Positions 1 to 11,671 of a DNA stretch of 64,000 nucleotides are shown here, piece after piece; the stretch's first letter is position 1, and each line of letters opens with the position of its first letter. A program made the position numbers and the translations under genes. Below the pieces are notes generated by a model, which saw only the letters and a list, made by a program, of their open reading frames with translations, made no database searches and was not told the origin of the DNA. Source of the stretch: Heterohyrax brucei. Lineage: Eukaryota; Chordata; Mammalia; Hyracoidea; Procaviidae. The stretch lies in assembly GCA_028571685.1 (NCBI GenBank), contig CM053166.1:58986111-59050110 (forward strand), written 5' to 3'.

Positions 1-158
1 AAAAAAACTACCAACCAAAAAAAGTCCTGACCCAGATGGCTTCACCAGAGAATTTTACTAGCCCTTTAGAGGAGTTAATTCCAATACTACTGAGGCTATT
101 TTACAGCACAGAAAAGGTTAGAATACTCCCAAATCCATTCTAGAAAGCCAGCATAACC

Positions 159-200
159 TATGAGTCGGATCCAACTCGATGGCACTTGGTTGGCTTGGCA
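159..200 (+). repeat. Solo SINE-tail fragment inside L1 ORF2
   Basis: Forty-two bases reading 'tgagtcggatccaactcgat' followed by a 'ggcacttggttggcttggca' tail match the 3' end of the AfroSINE, with no SINE head or body in front. They sit between ORF2 sequence ending 'agccagcataacc' and resuming 'tcactcatgaacc'. Compared with the usual L1 ORF2 order some tens of bases of L1 appear to be missing here, so this is a replacement rather than a clean insertion. Confidence 0.75.
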
Positions 201-312
201 TCACTCATGAACCTAGATGTAAAAATCTTCAACAAAATCCTTGCCAATAGAATTCAACAACATATAAAAAAAAATAATAATTCATTATGACCAAGTTGGA
301 TTCATACCAGGG

Positions 313-780
313 ATGCAAGGCTGCTTCAACATCAGTAGAACAATTAATGTGATCAACCACATAAATAACACAATGGATAAAAATCACCTGATTTTGTCGG
401 TTGATGCAGAAAAAGCATTTGACAAAGTTCAAGACCGATTCATGTTAAAAACTCTCAGCAAAATAGTAATACAAGGAAAACTCCTCAATGCAATAAGGGG
501 CATCTATGCAAAGCCAACTGCCTACATCATTCTGAATAGAGAAAGACTGACAGAATTCCCCCTGAGAACGGGAACTAGACAAAGATGCCCACTGTCACCA
601 CTTCTATTCAATATTGTGCTAGAGGTTCTAGCAAGAGCAATTACACAAGAAATAAAAGGTAATCACACTGGCAAAGAAGAAGTAAAAATCTCCCTATCTG
701 CAGATGATATGATTGAATACACAGAGAATCCTAAAGAAACCATAAGTAACTACTCAGTAAAGTATCAGGATATAAGATAA
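313..780 (+). pseudogene. L1 ORF2 reverse transcriptase fragment
   Basis: An open stretch of 155 codons covers the palm of the L1 reverse transcriptase. Visible landmarks are '[12 protein letters not shown]' (catalytic Asp region), '[24 protein letters not shown]' in two parts, and the active-site box, which reads SADD instead of the normal F/YADD near residue 131. The frame stops at 780 and ORF2 continues in other frames. The aromatic residue of the box is lost and the frame is broken at both ends, so no activity is expected. Confidence 0.9.
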
Positions 781-994
781 ACATAAATAAATTGGTAGGA
801 TTACTTTACACCAACAAAGAGAGCATCAAAGAGGAAATCAAATCAATACCAATACCCCCAAGAAGATAATATACCTAGAAAAAAATCTAACCAGAGAAAC
901 GAGAGAGAATTATAAGACTCTGCTGCAAGAAACCAAAAGAGACTTACACAAGTGGAAAAACCCAACCTGCTCATGGATAGGAAGACTTAACACT

Positions 995-1240
995 ATGAAA
1001 ATGTCTATTTCACCCAAGGCGATCTACATATACAATGCAATCCCAATACAAATTCCAATGTCATTTTTTAATGAGATGGAGAAACAAATTGCCAACTTCG
1101 TTTGGAAAGGAAAGAAACCCTGGATAAGTAAAGCACTACTGAGTAAGACGAATACAGTGGGAAGCCTTACACTACCTGACCTTAGAACCTATTACACTGC
1201 CACAGTAGTTAAACAGCCTGGTACAAAAAGAGACCTATAG
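995..1240 (+). pseudogene. L1 ORF2 connector-domain fragment
   Basis: Eighty-one open codons follow the reverse transcriptase block. They include 'KAIYIYNAIPIQIPMSFF' and 'FVWKGKKPWISKALL', which are typical of the L1 ORF2 region between the reverse transcriptase and the cysteine-rich end. The equivalent segment is seen on the minus strand at 19228-19671. Frameshifts separate this from the 313-780 fragment. Confidence 0.85.
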
Positions 1241-3333
1241 ACCAATGGAACAGAATTGAGACTCCAGAAACATCACCATCCTCCTATGAACAGTTAATAT
1301 TCAATAAAGGCCCAAGGTCACAAACTGGGGTAAAAACAGACTCTTTAACAAATGGTGTTGGCAAAACTGGATATCCATCTGCAAAAAACTGAAACAAGAC
1401 CCATATCTCAGACTTTACACAAAAACTAACTCAAAATGCAACAAAGACCTAAATATCATATGTAAAACAATAAACATCACGCAAGAAAAAATAGGGTCAA
1501 CAATGGAAGTTCTAATACTCGGCTTAGACAGACTTCAAAATTTGAGACACAAAGCATGATCAACAGAAGAGAAAAACAGATAAATTGGAACTGCTAACAG
1601 TCAAACACTTTTGCACATCCAAAGACTTTATCAAGAGAGTTAAAAGACTACCAATGAGAAAACATATTTGGCAACTACATGTCAGACCCATGTCTGATTT
1701 CCATAGCCTACAAGGTACTGCAAAATACCAACAAGAAAAAGGTAAATAACCCATTTAAGCAATGGGCAAAGGAGATGGACAGACACTTCCCCAAAGAAGA
1801 TAGTCAAGCAGCCAAAAGACACATGAGGAAATGCTGACAATAAATAGCTATTAGAGCAACCCAAATCAAAACTACAATGAGATATCATCTCACCCCAAAA
1901 TGGTTGGCCATAATCCAAAAAACACAAAACAACAAATGCTGGAGAGACTGCAGAAAAGACTGGAACTCTCCTACACTACTGGTGGCACTGCAAAATGATA
2001 CAATCTCTTTGGAAAGCAATTTGGTGCTTCTTTAGAAAGCTAGAAATAGAAATACCATTTGATCTAGCAATCCTACTGCTTGGAATATATCCTACAGAAA
2101 TAAAGGCTGTCACACAGATACAAGCACATAAATGTTTATTGCAGCATTGTCCACAATAGAAAAAAGATGGAATCAACCTAGTTGCCCATCAATAGATGAA
2201 ATGGATAAACAAACTATGGTATATGTACTCAAGGGAACACTATACAATGATAAAGAACAACGATGATTTTAGGAAACACCTCATAACCTGGTTTCAACTG
2301 GAAGACACTCTGGTGAGTGAAATCAGTCAGCAGCAAAAGGACAAATACACAATTGTATGAGACCCCAGCTACAAGGACTTAAAAACAGACTTATGCACAG
2401 AAGTTAAGACCCTGGCTACCAGGGTGGGAAAGGAGGGAGAGAGCTGGTCTTAGATTAGACAGTCAATAGAAACATGGTTAGGTAAAAGCAGTGACAGCAC
2501 ACAGCAGAAAGAAGATCAATTTAACTGGACTTCACCATAAACTGAAAGGTTTTCTAAACTCAACTCAATATTTCAAAGGATAGAGCAGCAGGGACAGGGG
2601 TCTGAGGACTATATTTTCAGGAGACATTGAGCCTACCTGGCATAACTAGTCTATTGCTAATAAAGTCTTCTGCACCCTATATTGGTGAGTGGCATCTGGG
2701 GTCTTAAAAGCTAGCAAGCTGACATGTAAGGTACACCAAATGGTCCCAACCCATCTGGAACAGATGACTGAGAACAACAAAAATATGAGGCAAAAAGAGC
2801 CCAGGAGACAGAGAGATCCATATGAATGGGATACTGTATTAACATGAGATGAGAAGAACCAGGTGGTGCCCGGCCACCCCTAAACACAGCTGTGATGGGG
2901 GTCACAATGTAGAGTCCCTGAGGTAACACAGAAAAAGAGGTGTGCAGCCCAAGGACTCTACTAAAAGACCAGAATTGATGGTCTGACAGCCTGGAGGACC
3001 CTGGGAACATGGCCCCTAGAACATTAATGCTGAGGTCAAGTCTTTAGAAAAGAATGGACTAGACTTGAGGACACCATGTGACCATATGGTGTGTACTTTA
3101 TTGTTCTATGCATTTATAGGAGGCTGTCCTACTGGTCTTTTTCTAGATGGGAGAGAAGAGGGTGTAGAGGAGGGGACAGATGCCTTTTAAGAGGTTACTA
3201 GAAATACAGAGTGAAAAGGAGGAATGTACTGTCATTGGGTGAGGAAAGCAGACAGAGCTACACACAGGTAGGCACGCGAAACTCATTTGGATTGTGTACT
3301 TTCTCTTAATCACAGTAAAAGGAAAAAAGAAAA

Positions 3334-3475
3334 ATTACACTTCAAAACATAACAATTTCTAAATTTAACAAAAAAGGAAGTTAACAACAATGCATGTTGA
3401 TTTAGTTTCCTTTAGTGGTACTGAAAACATTGTGCTCTTAGTTGGTTAGAAGGTGACAAAGACTACAAAAAAAAA
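3334..3475. other. Short unique AT-rich spacer
   Basis: A 140-base stretch between two L1 pieces. No repeat family or coding signal is recognised. Confidence 0.4.
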
Positions 3476-4075
3476 TTTCTTCAGAAATAGCAATACAATA
3501 TGACCCAGCAATCCCACTTCCAGGAATATATTCTAGATAAATAAGAGCTGCCACATGAATAGACGTACATATACCCATGAGCACTCCAGTACTGCTCACA
3601 ATAGCAAAAAGATGGAAGCAACCTAGACATTCATCAACAGATGAATGGCTAAACTACAATACATACACACAATAGAATACTACGCAATGATAAAGAACAA
3701 TGATGAATCTGTGAAGCATCTTACAACATGGGTGAATCTAGAAGGCATTATGCTGAGTGAAGTAAGTCAATCACAAATGAAAAAAAGTAATACATGAGAC
3801 CACACTACAAAAACTCACGAAAAGATTTACATACAAACAGAAAACATCTTTGATGGCTATGAGGGAAGGGAAGGAAAAATACTAAACAGACAATAGATAA
3901 GGAGTAACATTGATGAGAGGTAAGACAGTACGCAATACCGGGGAAGCCAGTACAACTTGACCAAGGCTATGTCATGGAAGCTCCATAGCCACATCTAAAT
4001 TCCCTGAGGCACCAAATGCTTTAGGGTGCTATAGTGTTGGACCATGGTCTCAGGCAACATCTACCTCAACTGGCA
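3476..4075 (+). mobile_element. Older L1 3' end
   Basis: Starts 'cagaaatagcaatacaatat' and reads the end of ORF2 ('acccagcaatcccac', 'gaatactacgcaatgataaa') followed by a different, shorter 3'UTR than the copy at 1-3333. It is more diverged and belongs to an older mammalian L1 lineage. It has no long A tail because an LTR abuts it at 4076. Confidence 0.8.
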
Positions 4076-4300
4076 TGTCATGGATTGAATTATGTCCCCT
4101 AAAAAATGCATGTAACAATTTGGCTGGGCCACGATTGTCTTCCATTTTGTGCTTTTCCTATGCTGTAAATCCTAATCTCTGTCTGTAGTTAATAGATAGG
4201 ATTATGTTAAAAGAAGATTAGGGTGGGACTGCAACATCATTACAAAGAGAGTTTCCCTAGAGTGTGGCTTGCACCACCTTTTATCCTTCAAGTGATAACA
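4076..4300 (+). mobile_element. MaLR-type LTR, 3' part missing
   Basis: Begins 'tgtcatggattgaattatgt' and follows the same course as the complete solo LTR at 14340-14807 ('ggctgggccacgattg', 'agtttccctagagtgtggcttg'). The second half, including the polyadenylation region and the ACTAA-ACA end, is absent. Assignment to the ERVL-MaLR class rests on the shared 5' and 3' end style of its relatives in this window. Confidence 0.7.
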
Positions 4301-4335
4301 GTCACAAATACAATTTAAAACTTTCTATAGTCCAA

Positions 4336-4385
4336 AAAAAACCAAGGCACTGCCACTGATTCTGATTCATAGTGACCCTATAGTA
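4336..4385 (-). repeat. Solo SINE-tail fragment
   Basis: About 50 bases reading 'gattctgattcatagtgacc' on the plus strand match the reverse complement of the SINE 3' end and stop at 'ctatag', where a full copy would continue into the body. Either a strongly 5'-truncated insertion or a remnant of a larger copy. Confidence 0.6.
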
Positions 4386-4575
4386 GTAGTCACATTCAAA
4401 AAAGTAAAATGAAAACAGATGAGATTGATTTTAATAACATATTTGATTTAATCAGATATATCCAATGTTATTTCAATGTTATCAATGATTAAATTAATCA
4501 TTAGATTTTTTTGTACTGAGTCTTCAGAATCCTTGTGTATTTTACATTTATAGCATATCAGTAAATTTGTCAAAG
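4386..4575. mobile_element. Non-autonomous DNA transposon, hAT-like
   Basis: AT-rich sequence with 'gattttaataacatatttga' and 'gtattttacatttatagcat' matches an old mammalian MITE also seen at 38955, 42560 and 62450. Exact family name not assigned. Confidence 0.45.
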
Positions 4576-4979
4576 TGAAGGCAAGAAAAGGAAATTTTAT
4601 GGAAAGGATAATAATTTATGAATTCTATCTTCATTTTGTTACTCATCACACTATCACCAGTCTAGCAATAGAACATCCAGGTTATATGCAACAGTCACTA
4701 AATTCAGACAATTTTGGTATTTTGCAGATTTTCAATCACATTAAAACCACAGTTTTACAAATACTTTGCTAGCTTTTTTTGCTATGAAGGAAAGTGACAT
4801 ATGATATATGGGTCCCCCTTTGTTCTTTGCCCTGAGTCCCACATATGTTGAGATGAGCCTCATTGATTTTTCTTCACCGATGTGATCAGGTGTGATGGAA
4901 AGAAGAATCCTAGACTCCTTCATAACAGCATCTACTAAATATTTACTCAGTTAAAAAAAAAAAAAAATTTCTCCAGGAG
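4576..4979. other. Unique sequence, nothing recognised
   Basis: Open frames here are short and their protein sequence is not familiar. Ends in an A tract just before the SINE at 4980. Confidence 0.4.
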
Positions 4980-5152
4980 TAGGAAACCCTGGAGGTGTAG
5001 TGGGTTAAGCGCTATGTCTGCTAACCCAAAGGTAGGCTGTTCAAATCTGCCACGTGCTCCTTGAAAACTATGAGGCACTTCTACTCTGACCTCTAGGGTT
5101 GCTATGAGTCAGACCTGATGTGATGCCACCGGTTTTTTTTGTGTGTGTGTGG
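4980..5152 (+). mobile_element. AfroSINE, short form
   Basis: tRNA-derived SINE found only in afrotherian mammals. The tRNA-like head carries RNA polymerase III box A ('gtagtgggttaagcgc') and box B ('gttcaaatctgcc'), followed by a body 'ctccttgaaaactatgaggc' and the tail 'gctatgagtcagacctgat'. It has no poly(A) tail; such SINEs are believed to use an RTE-clade LINE for mobility. Two length classes occur in this window: short (~160 bp, as here) and long (~200 bp), the latter with an extra ~40 bp after box B. Confidence 0.9.
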
Positions 5153-5274
5153 CAGCAACAAGGCTATCAAGTGTCTTACAGGCAAATAAACTGTTAAAGA
5201 GGCAAACACAGAGACACATTCGCATATATTTGGCACAGTAGCAGGAGTCAAGATACAGGAGTTTCCACCTGTAG

Positions 5275-5405
5275 TGCAGTAACTGACTGGTTATATATTT
5301 TTGAGTCACAGCACTCTGTGCCTCAATTTCCTCGTTTGCAATAGAAGGGGCTGGAGCTAGACAACTAATTACTTTCTGCCAAGCTCTAAATCTTTACTTC
5401 AGGAA
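5275..5405 (+). mobile_element. MIR-like old SINE fragment
   Basis: 'tctgtgcctcaatttcctcg' followed by a diverged 'ggagctag' block is the conserved core order of mammalian MIR elements. Confidence 0.5.
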
Positions 5406-6177
5406 AAAAAGCTACAAGGCACTGGAGGGTTTACCCATAGGTTTTCTTATTGACCTGTATTTCTCTCCATTTTATCAGCCAGCACAGGAAAGTTATCTTG
5501 AGATCAGAACATGTGTGTTCTAGTTGTAAACTGATTACTAATTAGTAGTTCCAATTCTGTGGGCTCTTCCTCAAATAGAGTAATTAGACTGATCACTTCA
5601 ATTTCTTTTGGTAAAAATGAGTAGCTTCATTTACCCCAAGCCTTAAAACCTAACAGTCAGGAGCAAGTCATGAGACACCGCATTTTCAGAGTGGAAAAAT
5701 GGTTTGCCCCTGGAAGAAGTTACCAGATTCCAGCCCTACTGCCAAATTAGAACAAGGAAGAAACCTGTAGTAGTGACTTGTGACCACCATAAAGACCAAA
5801 ATCCCATACGAAGACGGAATGCCAATAAAAACTAGACATACTTCCAACTTTCTTTGCTTAAACCACTCATAAGCTTACAAGGAGACTGTCAGTACAATAT
5901 GTACACAAGCCTAGCCAGAAAACCATCATTCAAAAAAGTACTTGCTGATTTGATTCCCCACCAATCAGACCAGGCTATAACATCTACCCAAGGATACTAT
6001 AACTATCCTAAGAAATCATTTAACCATGCCATACCAGTGACTTACCCTTTCTACAAAGGCAATACCTTTGTAATACAGCACAAAGGTATCCTGGTTTAAA
6101 AACTACTGTAAATTACAGTCAATTTGAAGTCATGACAAAACCTCAATTACCAAAAAGCCTAAAATAAACCTTAAAAA
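5406..6177. other. Unique sequence, nothing recognised
   Basis: No repeat family or plausible exon found. An 81-codon open frame at 5854-6099 has no familiar motif and lacks flanking splice signals. Confidence 0.4.
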
Positions 6178-6375
6178 AACTGTTAATGTCAAGTCAATTC
6201 CAACTTATAGTGACCCTTTGGGACACAGTGGAACTGCCCATAGGGTTTCCAAGGCTATGAATCTTTATCACAGATGACTGCCTTATCTTCTCCCAAGGAG
6301 CAATTAGTGAGTTTGAACCACTGACATTTCAGTTAACAGCTGAGGGCTTTAATCACTGTACCACAAGAGCTTAGA
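6178..6375 (-). mobile_element. AfroSINE, long form
   Basis: Reverse-strand copy with the extra segment 'ggctatgaatctttatcaca' between body and box B. Diverged: box B region reads 'gagtttgaaccactgaca'. Confidence 0.85.
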
Positions 6376-7129
6376 ACACACTTTATTTTCATGAAGCCTA
6401 TGTGTCTATTTTACAAATAGACCAGAACATATTTTAAGTGAAATAGGTATACTATTGTTTGTGTTTTAAAGTACCAACTTTTTTCAAGAATAGTATTAGT
6501 CAATGTTAATGATACAATAGCATAAAACTTTCTAATAGTCAAAAAGTAAATGTCTGCTGATACAGGTGGATTTCATTTTACATGTTACATTTCTAAAAAC
6601 TTTGTTACATGTGAGTTACATATGAATGAATCTGAGGAAAGACTGGCAAGACTCAACTTTAAAAGGAACCTGCACTGCATTCTCTACAGTGACTGATGCT
6701 TTTGCAAACCAAAAACTTGTAAAAACAAAAAATTACTTACAAATTCTGGCTTCTGTAAATTTTTTTTAAGTGAGGCACATCCAGAATAAAAGAATGTCGG
6801 ATGTTACTTGGTCCAGTCCTTCATTTTGGAGATGAAGACTTTATATCTGCAAAAGGCAAGAGACAACAGCCACCCCCCTGCCCCTACCTGCCAGGACTTG
6901 AACTCTGGAACTCAAAGTACTGTTCTACATTTCTTTGCCTTTCAAGCAATCATCACTGTTCACGAATGCCATATACATTTTTTATTCTTATGAAATATCT
7001 GGTAACTCATTTTTAGCCATCTTTTTATTCCTATCATATTTTCCAATAAGTGTTCAGAGGACCACTATTCCTGTAAAATGTTTTACTGCTTAAAGTGTCC
7101 CTAGGGTCATACTAGAATATAATTCCCCC
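6376..7129. other. Unique sequence, nothing recognised
   Basis: No coding or repeat signal supported. Confidence 0.4.
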
Positions 7130-7332
7130 CATATCCCACTGTTACTGAGTTGATTCCTACTCATAGCGACCCTACAGGGCACAGCAGAACTGCCCCATAG
7201 GGTTTCCAAGGCTGTAAATTTTTTATGGAAGCAGACTGTCACATCTTTCTCCTGTGGAGAAGCTTGTGGGCTCAAACCACAGATCTTGTGGTTAGCAGAC
7301 AAGCAATTTAACCACTGCACCACCCAAGTTTG
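7130..7332 (-). mobile_element. AfroSINE, long form
   Basis: Well-preserved reverse copy: tail 'gattcctactcatagcgacc', long-form segment 'gaagcagactgtcacatctt', head ending 'aaccactgcaccaccc'. Confidence 0.9.
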
Positions 7333-7612
7333 CTTATACTAGAATATGTGTAAGTGAAAAAAAATCTCAGTGCACACTAACAAACTTAAGGCTCTTTAAA
7401 GTCCTATGAAAATGAGGCTTATGCTAACTTCACCAAAACAAGCGTTTCCTAAATTTCTGAGCATAGAACCTTTGAAGAAAAATGGAATCAATATTCTCTG
7501 AGGCACATTTTGGGAGATGCTATTCTAGAGCTTAGTTCAAGAACTGGAATATACTGTAGAACTGAATTCAATTCAGAACAAATCAAATTAAGTGTCAATA
7601 AAAAGTACAGTT
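7333..7612. other. Unique sequence
   Basis: Spacer between two SINEs; nothing recognised. Confidence 0.4.
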
Positions 7613-7755
7613 ACTCACTACGCAGTGGTTAACAGCTCGCCTGCTAACCAAAAATGTGAATCCACCAACTGATTCCTGGAAACTCTACAGGGGTACACTG
7701 CTCTCTCTGTGCTACCAGGTCATTAGGGGTCAGGATTGACTTGGGTTTGTTGTTT
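7613..7755 (+). mobile_element. AfroSINE, diverged
   Basis: Head 'gcagtggttaacagctcg' and 'gcctgctaaccaaaaatg' are clear; a deletion removes part of box B, and the tail is worn ('gtcaggattgacttgggttt'). Confidence 0.8.
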
Positions 7756-8697
7756 TGTGGGTTACTTACTGCCTACACACATGATTCTTAAGGGAGGAAA
7801 ACGTAATACAAAATGTAGATATACCAGTCAAAGTGTAAGAGTCAATTCTGAAAAGTCATTTTTCTTCAAAATACAGCACAGTATAAAGGCATTTGACTGT
7901 AGAAAGCAAAACACAGGTTCTGAACACTTTAGTACATGGAGTACATGGATTCAAAGAATAAGATGGTAGGTAACACATTAGAGGTAGACTAAACACCTGC
8001 TACTCCTCCCCCAAAGAATGAATATTCTTAAGATTGAAATTCTCCCTGTGGTTTTTGGTCATGGTCTCTCTGTTGAAGTGATTATATATATTTGGTGGCA
8101 ACCTGAAGTGACTATACAGGTTTCCTGCTAATCTGAATGCAACAGAGTTGGCTGAGCCTACTAAACAACCAGGGCAGCATTTTGTTAACTCTTCCACCAA
8201 GCACTGAGCTTTGGGGATTTGATATAAAATGTAATTACATAAGCCCTCTGTAATTTGCAATGTTCCCTGTATTTGTACTAATCATAATGGTAAACTACAG
8301 GAGGTTGCCGTTATAACTGTTTTCAAACTTTTAATAGTGAGGCATTGATGTCAGCGACAATTTGAAACAAAACAAAACATTCTTTTCTGCTCTACTGACT
8401 ACAGGATTTGTCTTAGTAATAAGCCTCTGTTACCTGAGAGAGACTCTCAGCTGTAATGTGTATTGGAGAGTCCTTGTTCCAGTGAGGCGGTGTTTACCTT
8501 TACTCATGGGCTCATGTGACTGCTTGGTAACCTTTCAATTCTGTTTAAACAACTACATTAAAAACTTCAGTACTTGAGAAGGATTAAGGTAGCTTCCTCT
8601 CATGGGTGTATTTTAATTTAAATGACCATTTGCTGCACTCATATTTAAGGTACTCTATGCAACCAGAAACCTAGATTCTACCTTCTTACCAGTTAAA
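7756..8697. other. Unique sequence, nothing recognised
   Basis: Contains an 86-codon minus-strand open frame (8000-8260) with no familiar domain and no convincing splice context. No repeats seen. Confidence 0.4.
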
Positions 8698-8698
8698 T

Positions 8699-8813
8699 GG
8701 AAACCCTGGTAGCTTAACTGATTAAGTGTTACGTCTACTAACTAAAAGGTATGCAGTTCAAATCCACCAGGCACTCCTTGGAAACTCTATGGGCCAGTTC
8801 TGCTCTGACCTCC
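8699..8813 (+). mobile_element. AfroSINE, 3'-truncated
   Basis: Intact head and box B, then the body to 'ctgctctgacctc', where it joins LTR-like sequence without the usual SINE tail. Confidence 0.8.
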
Positions 8814-8925
8814 AAATCAACAGAGAGAGAAAGCCTGGAACTCTGGATTCACACTTGTAGCCTCATAAACTATGACTGTTAAAGCTACTCACTTACAGCA
8901 TTTCTTCTACAGCAGCACTATCTAT
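8814..8925 (+). mobile_element. MaLR-type LTR 3' fragment
   Basis: 'gagagagaaagcctggaact' through 'cttctacagcagcact' corresponds to the last quarter of the LTR seen complete at 14340-14807. Confidence 0.55.
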
Positions 8926-8972
8926 ATTTCAATGCTTGAAATATATCTATAATAAGAAACAGGAAAGATTTT

Positions 8973-9185
8973 TCCCTTTTTTAATTGTGATTAAGTGAAA
9001 GTATACAATCCAAATCAATTTTGCATGTCTGCCTGTCTGCAGCTCCATCTGCTCTCCTCACCCTGTGACAGCACATTCCTCCTTTTCATTCCACTTCTAG
9101 TATCCTCTTAATGAGCACCTGTCCCCTCCTCTCTACCCTTTTCTCTCTCATCTAGGAAAAAGCCAGTAGGACAGCCTACAGGAAA
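8973..9185 (-). mobile_element. L1 3'UTR fragment
   Basis: Starts with a T-rich stretch (reverse-strand A tail) then 'gtgattaagtgaaagtatac' and 'caccctgtgacagcacattc', the terminal ~200 bp of the L1 lineage at 1-3333. A very short 5'-truncated insertion. Confidence 0.85.
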
Positions 9186-9330
9186 CACTTTAAGGACAAC
9201 AAGTCATATAAACTAATAATATCGGCCTCTAACCAATTTAAAGTACTGACTCTTAAAGCTGGTCATTCTTGCTATGAGATGGCAAAACATTTCATAAGAC
9301 CATATGCCAAATGAGGCTTATATTGTTGCT

Positions 9331-9489
9331 GTTGTTAGGTGCTGTCGAGTTGGTTCCAACTCATAGCAACCTTATACATCAGAGTAGAACTGCCCTATGC
9401 AGTTTCCAAAGAGCACCTAGTGGATTCGAACTGCTGACCTCTTGGTTAGCAGCCACAGCACTTCACCACTACACCACCAGGGTTCCCAT
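9331..9489 (-). mobile_element. AfroSINE, short form
   Basis: Complete reverse copy from tail ('ggttccaactcatagcaacc') to head ('aacactg'-type end 'cactacaccaccagggttcc'). Confidence 0.92.
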
Positions 9490-10984
9490 TGAGGCTTACA
9501 GTTCAGGGAGATGCAGGAAATTTCCAAGGTCCAAGAGTGTGATGGTTTCTTATTCTAGCACTTTAGCCCAGTCCTGTGAAAGAGAATAAACTGTACTAGA
9601 ACTAGCCAGTCTCTACTACAGTCCTCAATCTAAATTGACTGAAAGTTACATAATTTGAAGCTTTGCAGGGCTGCAAATACCAACAGCCTCTGTATCCTCA
9701 AATTGAGGTGATTATAACCAATAATTCGGAGAAGTAGCTGCCTTAGCAGGAGATAAGACCACAGCCTCAAGCTGTTTGAAGAGTTCTCTTCAGGACAAGG
9801 AAGAAAAGCAGCCAGCAAAAATCAGATTAAGTCTGTTGCCTACTTCAAGGCAGCTAGATATTAAGTTAAAGGCTCAAAGAAACAGGTAGAGCACAGAGGC
9901 CAGTAAGTAAAAGAATTTTCAACTTAGATATGATGTGTAGATGTGGCTTCTCCCCCATGGAGCTTACTAAAAACAAAAAACTTACAAGTTTCTGAGGGAA
10001 CAATGCTGTCACAGAAACCCCAAGACTGCCCTGTAGCAGCCAGCAACTACTAAATCTCTAAAATAATTCATGGTCCCAAACCCTTATCAACAGAAAGTTA
10101 GGGTGAAAGCTGTGCAGTCCCCAATAAAAGTATGCTCCCCAGTGAGCACCTCAGATGGGGCCATGGAGAAGATAAGACAATAAATAATTTCCAGAGAACA
10201 GTCAGGGGCCTGTTCTGGGCAAAGGCAATTCCTCTAAAGACCATAAGGACTGCCAGACAGACCATCAACAAGGAACTTTCCTGTACTGTCAGGGCTGGGA
10301 GTCTACTATTTCTAAACAGCAGGATTTGATCACTGCTATATGTTTCTCAATATCCTCTTTTAAAGGAGGAAATTTCTATATGGCTTTCCTATTCTATCTC
10401 TACCTACGTAAATAATGCAGGAAGGGCAGTCTGTGGGACCCAGACTACATACAAGAAGCCAACCTAGACCTGATAAAGAGGACTAGAACTCAGAACTGGG
10501 TATAGTAATGAAATAAGACTTGGTAGGTGTTTCCACTGAAAAGGGGGTGAGTATGTTCTTTATATAGGAAGAAGACTGAATAAGGACTGGATAGTCAAAG
10601 AGATGGACAGTAGCAAAACACTATTAATTGTATACCCAATAGCCATTCTCCCCTTCTTTCTTGCTATCAGAAGCTCAATGTTGTTGGACATCAATGTACT
10701 CAAGTAAAAACACATCTTCCAGCTTTGCTGTAGATGCGGTGATCATGTTACATAGTTTTGCCAAAAAGAAAAAATAGACTTCAGTGGATATGGTTTACTT
10801 AAAGTTCTTTAATGAGGTATTACTTGTTATTTTCCATGTGTATCAACTTCCCCTTCCCTATCCCTAGAATCCTAGGAATATATGACAAAATTATCAACCT
10901 TACAATGGGAAAAATACATCAAGTAAAGATTTCTACACATATCAAGTAACTCAGAAGATCTAATTACATAATCTAATTCTACAA
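9490..10984. other. Unique sequence, nothing recognised
   Basis: About 1.5 kb free of recognised repeats. Open frames at 9630-9818 (minus) and 10132-10329 (plus) have no familiar motif and no good splice sites at both ends. Confidence 0.4.
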
Positions 10985-11110
10985 CTTCGCACCAGTCACC
11001 TTTTCTCAAAAATACCTGTTTCTTTATTTGTATGATGAAAAGAAAAAAAAGGACAATCTACCTCCTTCATAGGGTTGAAATAAAGATCATATACAAATGA
11101 GTGTGAAAAA
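10985..11110 (+). mobile_element. MIR-like old SINE fragment
   Basis: 'tttctttatttgtatgatga' then 'acctccttcatagggttgaa' matches the second half of MIR. Confidence 0.55.
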
Positions 11111-11143
11111 ATTTGGAACCTTCTTCAGAGTACTATGGAAATC

Positions 11144-11312
11144 CTGCTGGCATACTGGTAAAGTGCTACAGCTGCTAACCAAAAGGTTGGTAGCTCAAAT
11201 CCACCAGGCACTCCTCGGAAACTCTATGGAGCAGTTCTACTCTGTTCTATAGGGTCACTATAAGTCTGAACTGACCTGACAGCAGTGGGTTTGTTTTGAG
11301 TTTGGGTTTTCA
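11144..11312 (+). mobile_element. AfroSINE, short form
   Basis: Full copy with box B 'gtagctcaaatccacca' and tail 'cactataagtctgaactgac' ending in a TG/TTTG-rich stretch. Confidence 0.92.
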
Positions 11313-11671
11313 GAGCATTATAAACAGTAAATTATTAATAAATCTATAATGTGCAATTTATTCTTCACTATTCCCATAAATAGTTTGTTACCCTTTAGGA
11401 ATATTCAATATTTAAAATGAAATCCATTTCCAGAACATGGTTATGGGACTCTACTAAGAGTTCATTCTTCTGACTTTACAAAGAAACAATGTACTAGCAA
11501 GAGTGGAGCACAAAAAGATCACGGATATATTCCAATACTCTCCATTGCTTTAATTCCACTAGGCAGAAATAATACTAGCATTCATGGAAGAAGTCACAGT
11601 TATTGCCCTATTGAACTAATATTTTAAAAAGAAAAAGTGGTTTAATTATGGTGAGGGTAGAGCACTTGAAA

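Larger units (their letters stand above)
1..3333 (+). mobile_element. L1 LINE, 5' end outside window, ORF2 plus 3'UTR
   Basis: Broken LINE-1 copy. Positions 1-2330 match ORF2 from the reverse transcriptase fingers to the C-terminal cysteine region when read through several frameshifts and stops; 2330-3333 is the lineage 3'UTR, with the hallmark 'ctggggtcttaaaagc' near 2698 and an A-rich end near 3320. The same 3'UTR recurs at 8973, 17262, 40610, 46975, 48100 and 49954, which defines it as one L1 lineage. The 5' boundary lies left of the window. A short SINE-tail fragment replaces part of ORF2 at 159-200. Not mobile: no frame is intact. Confidence 0.93.

Noticed and set aside
4980-5050. tRNA-like sequences with box A and box B
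   Set aside because: All such hits are heads of AfroSINEs, not functional tRNA genes: no cloverleaf 3' half follows.
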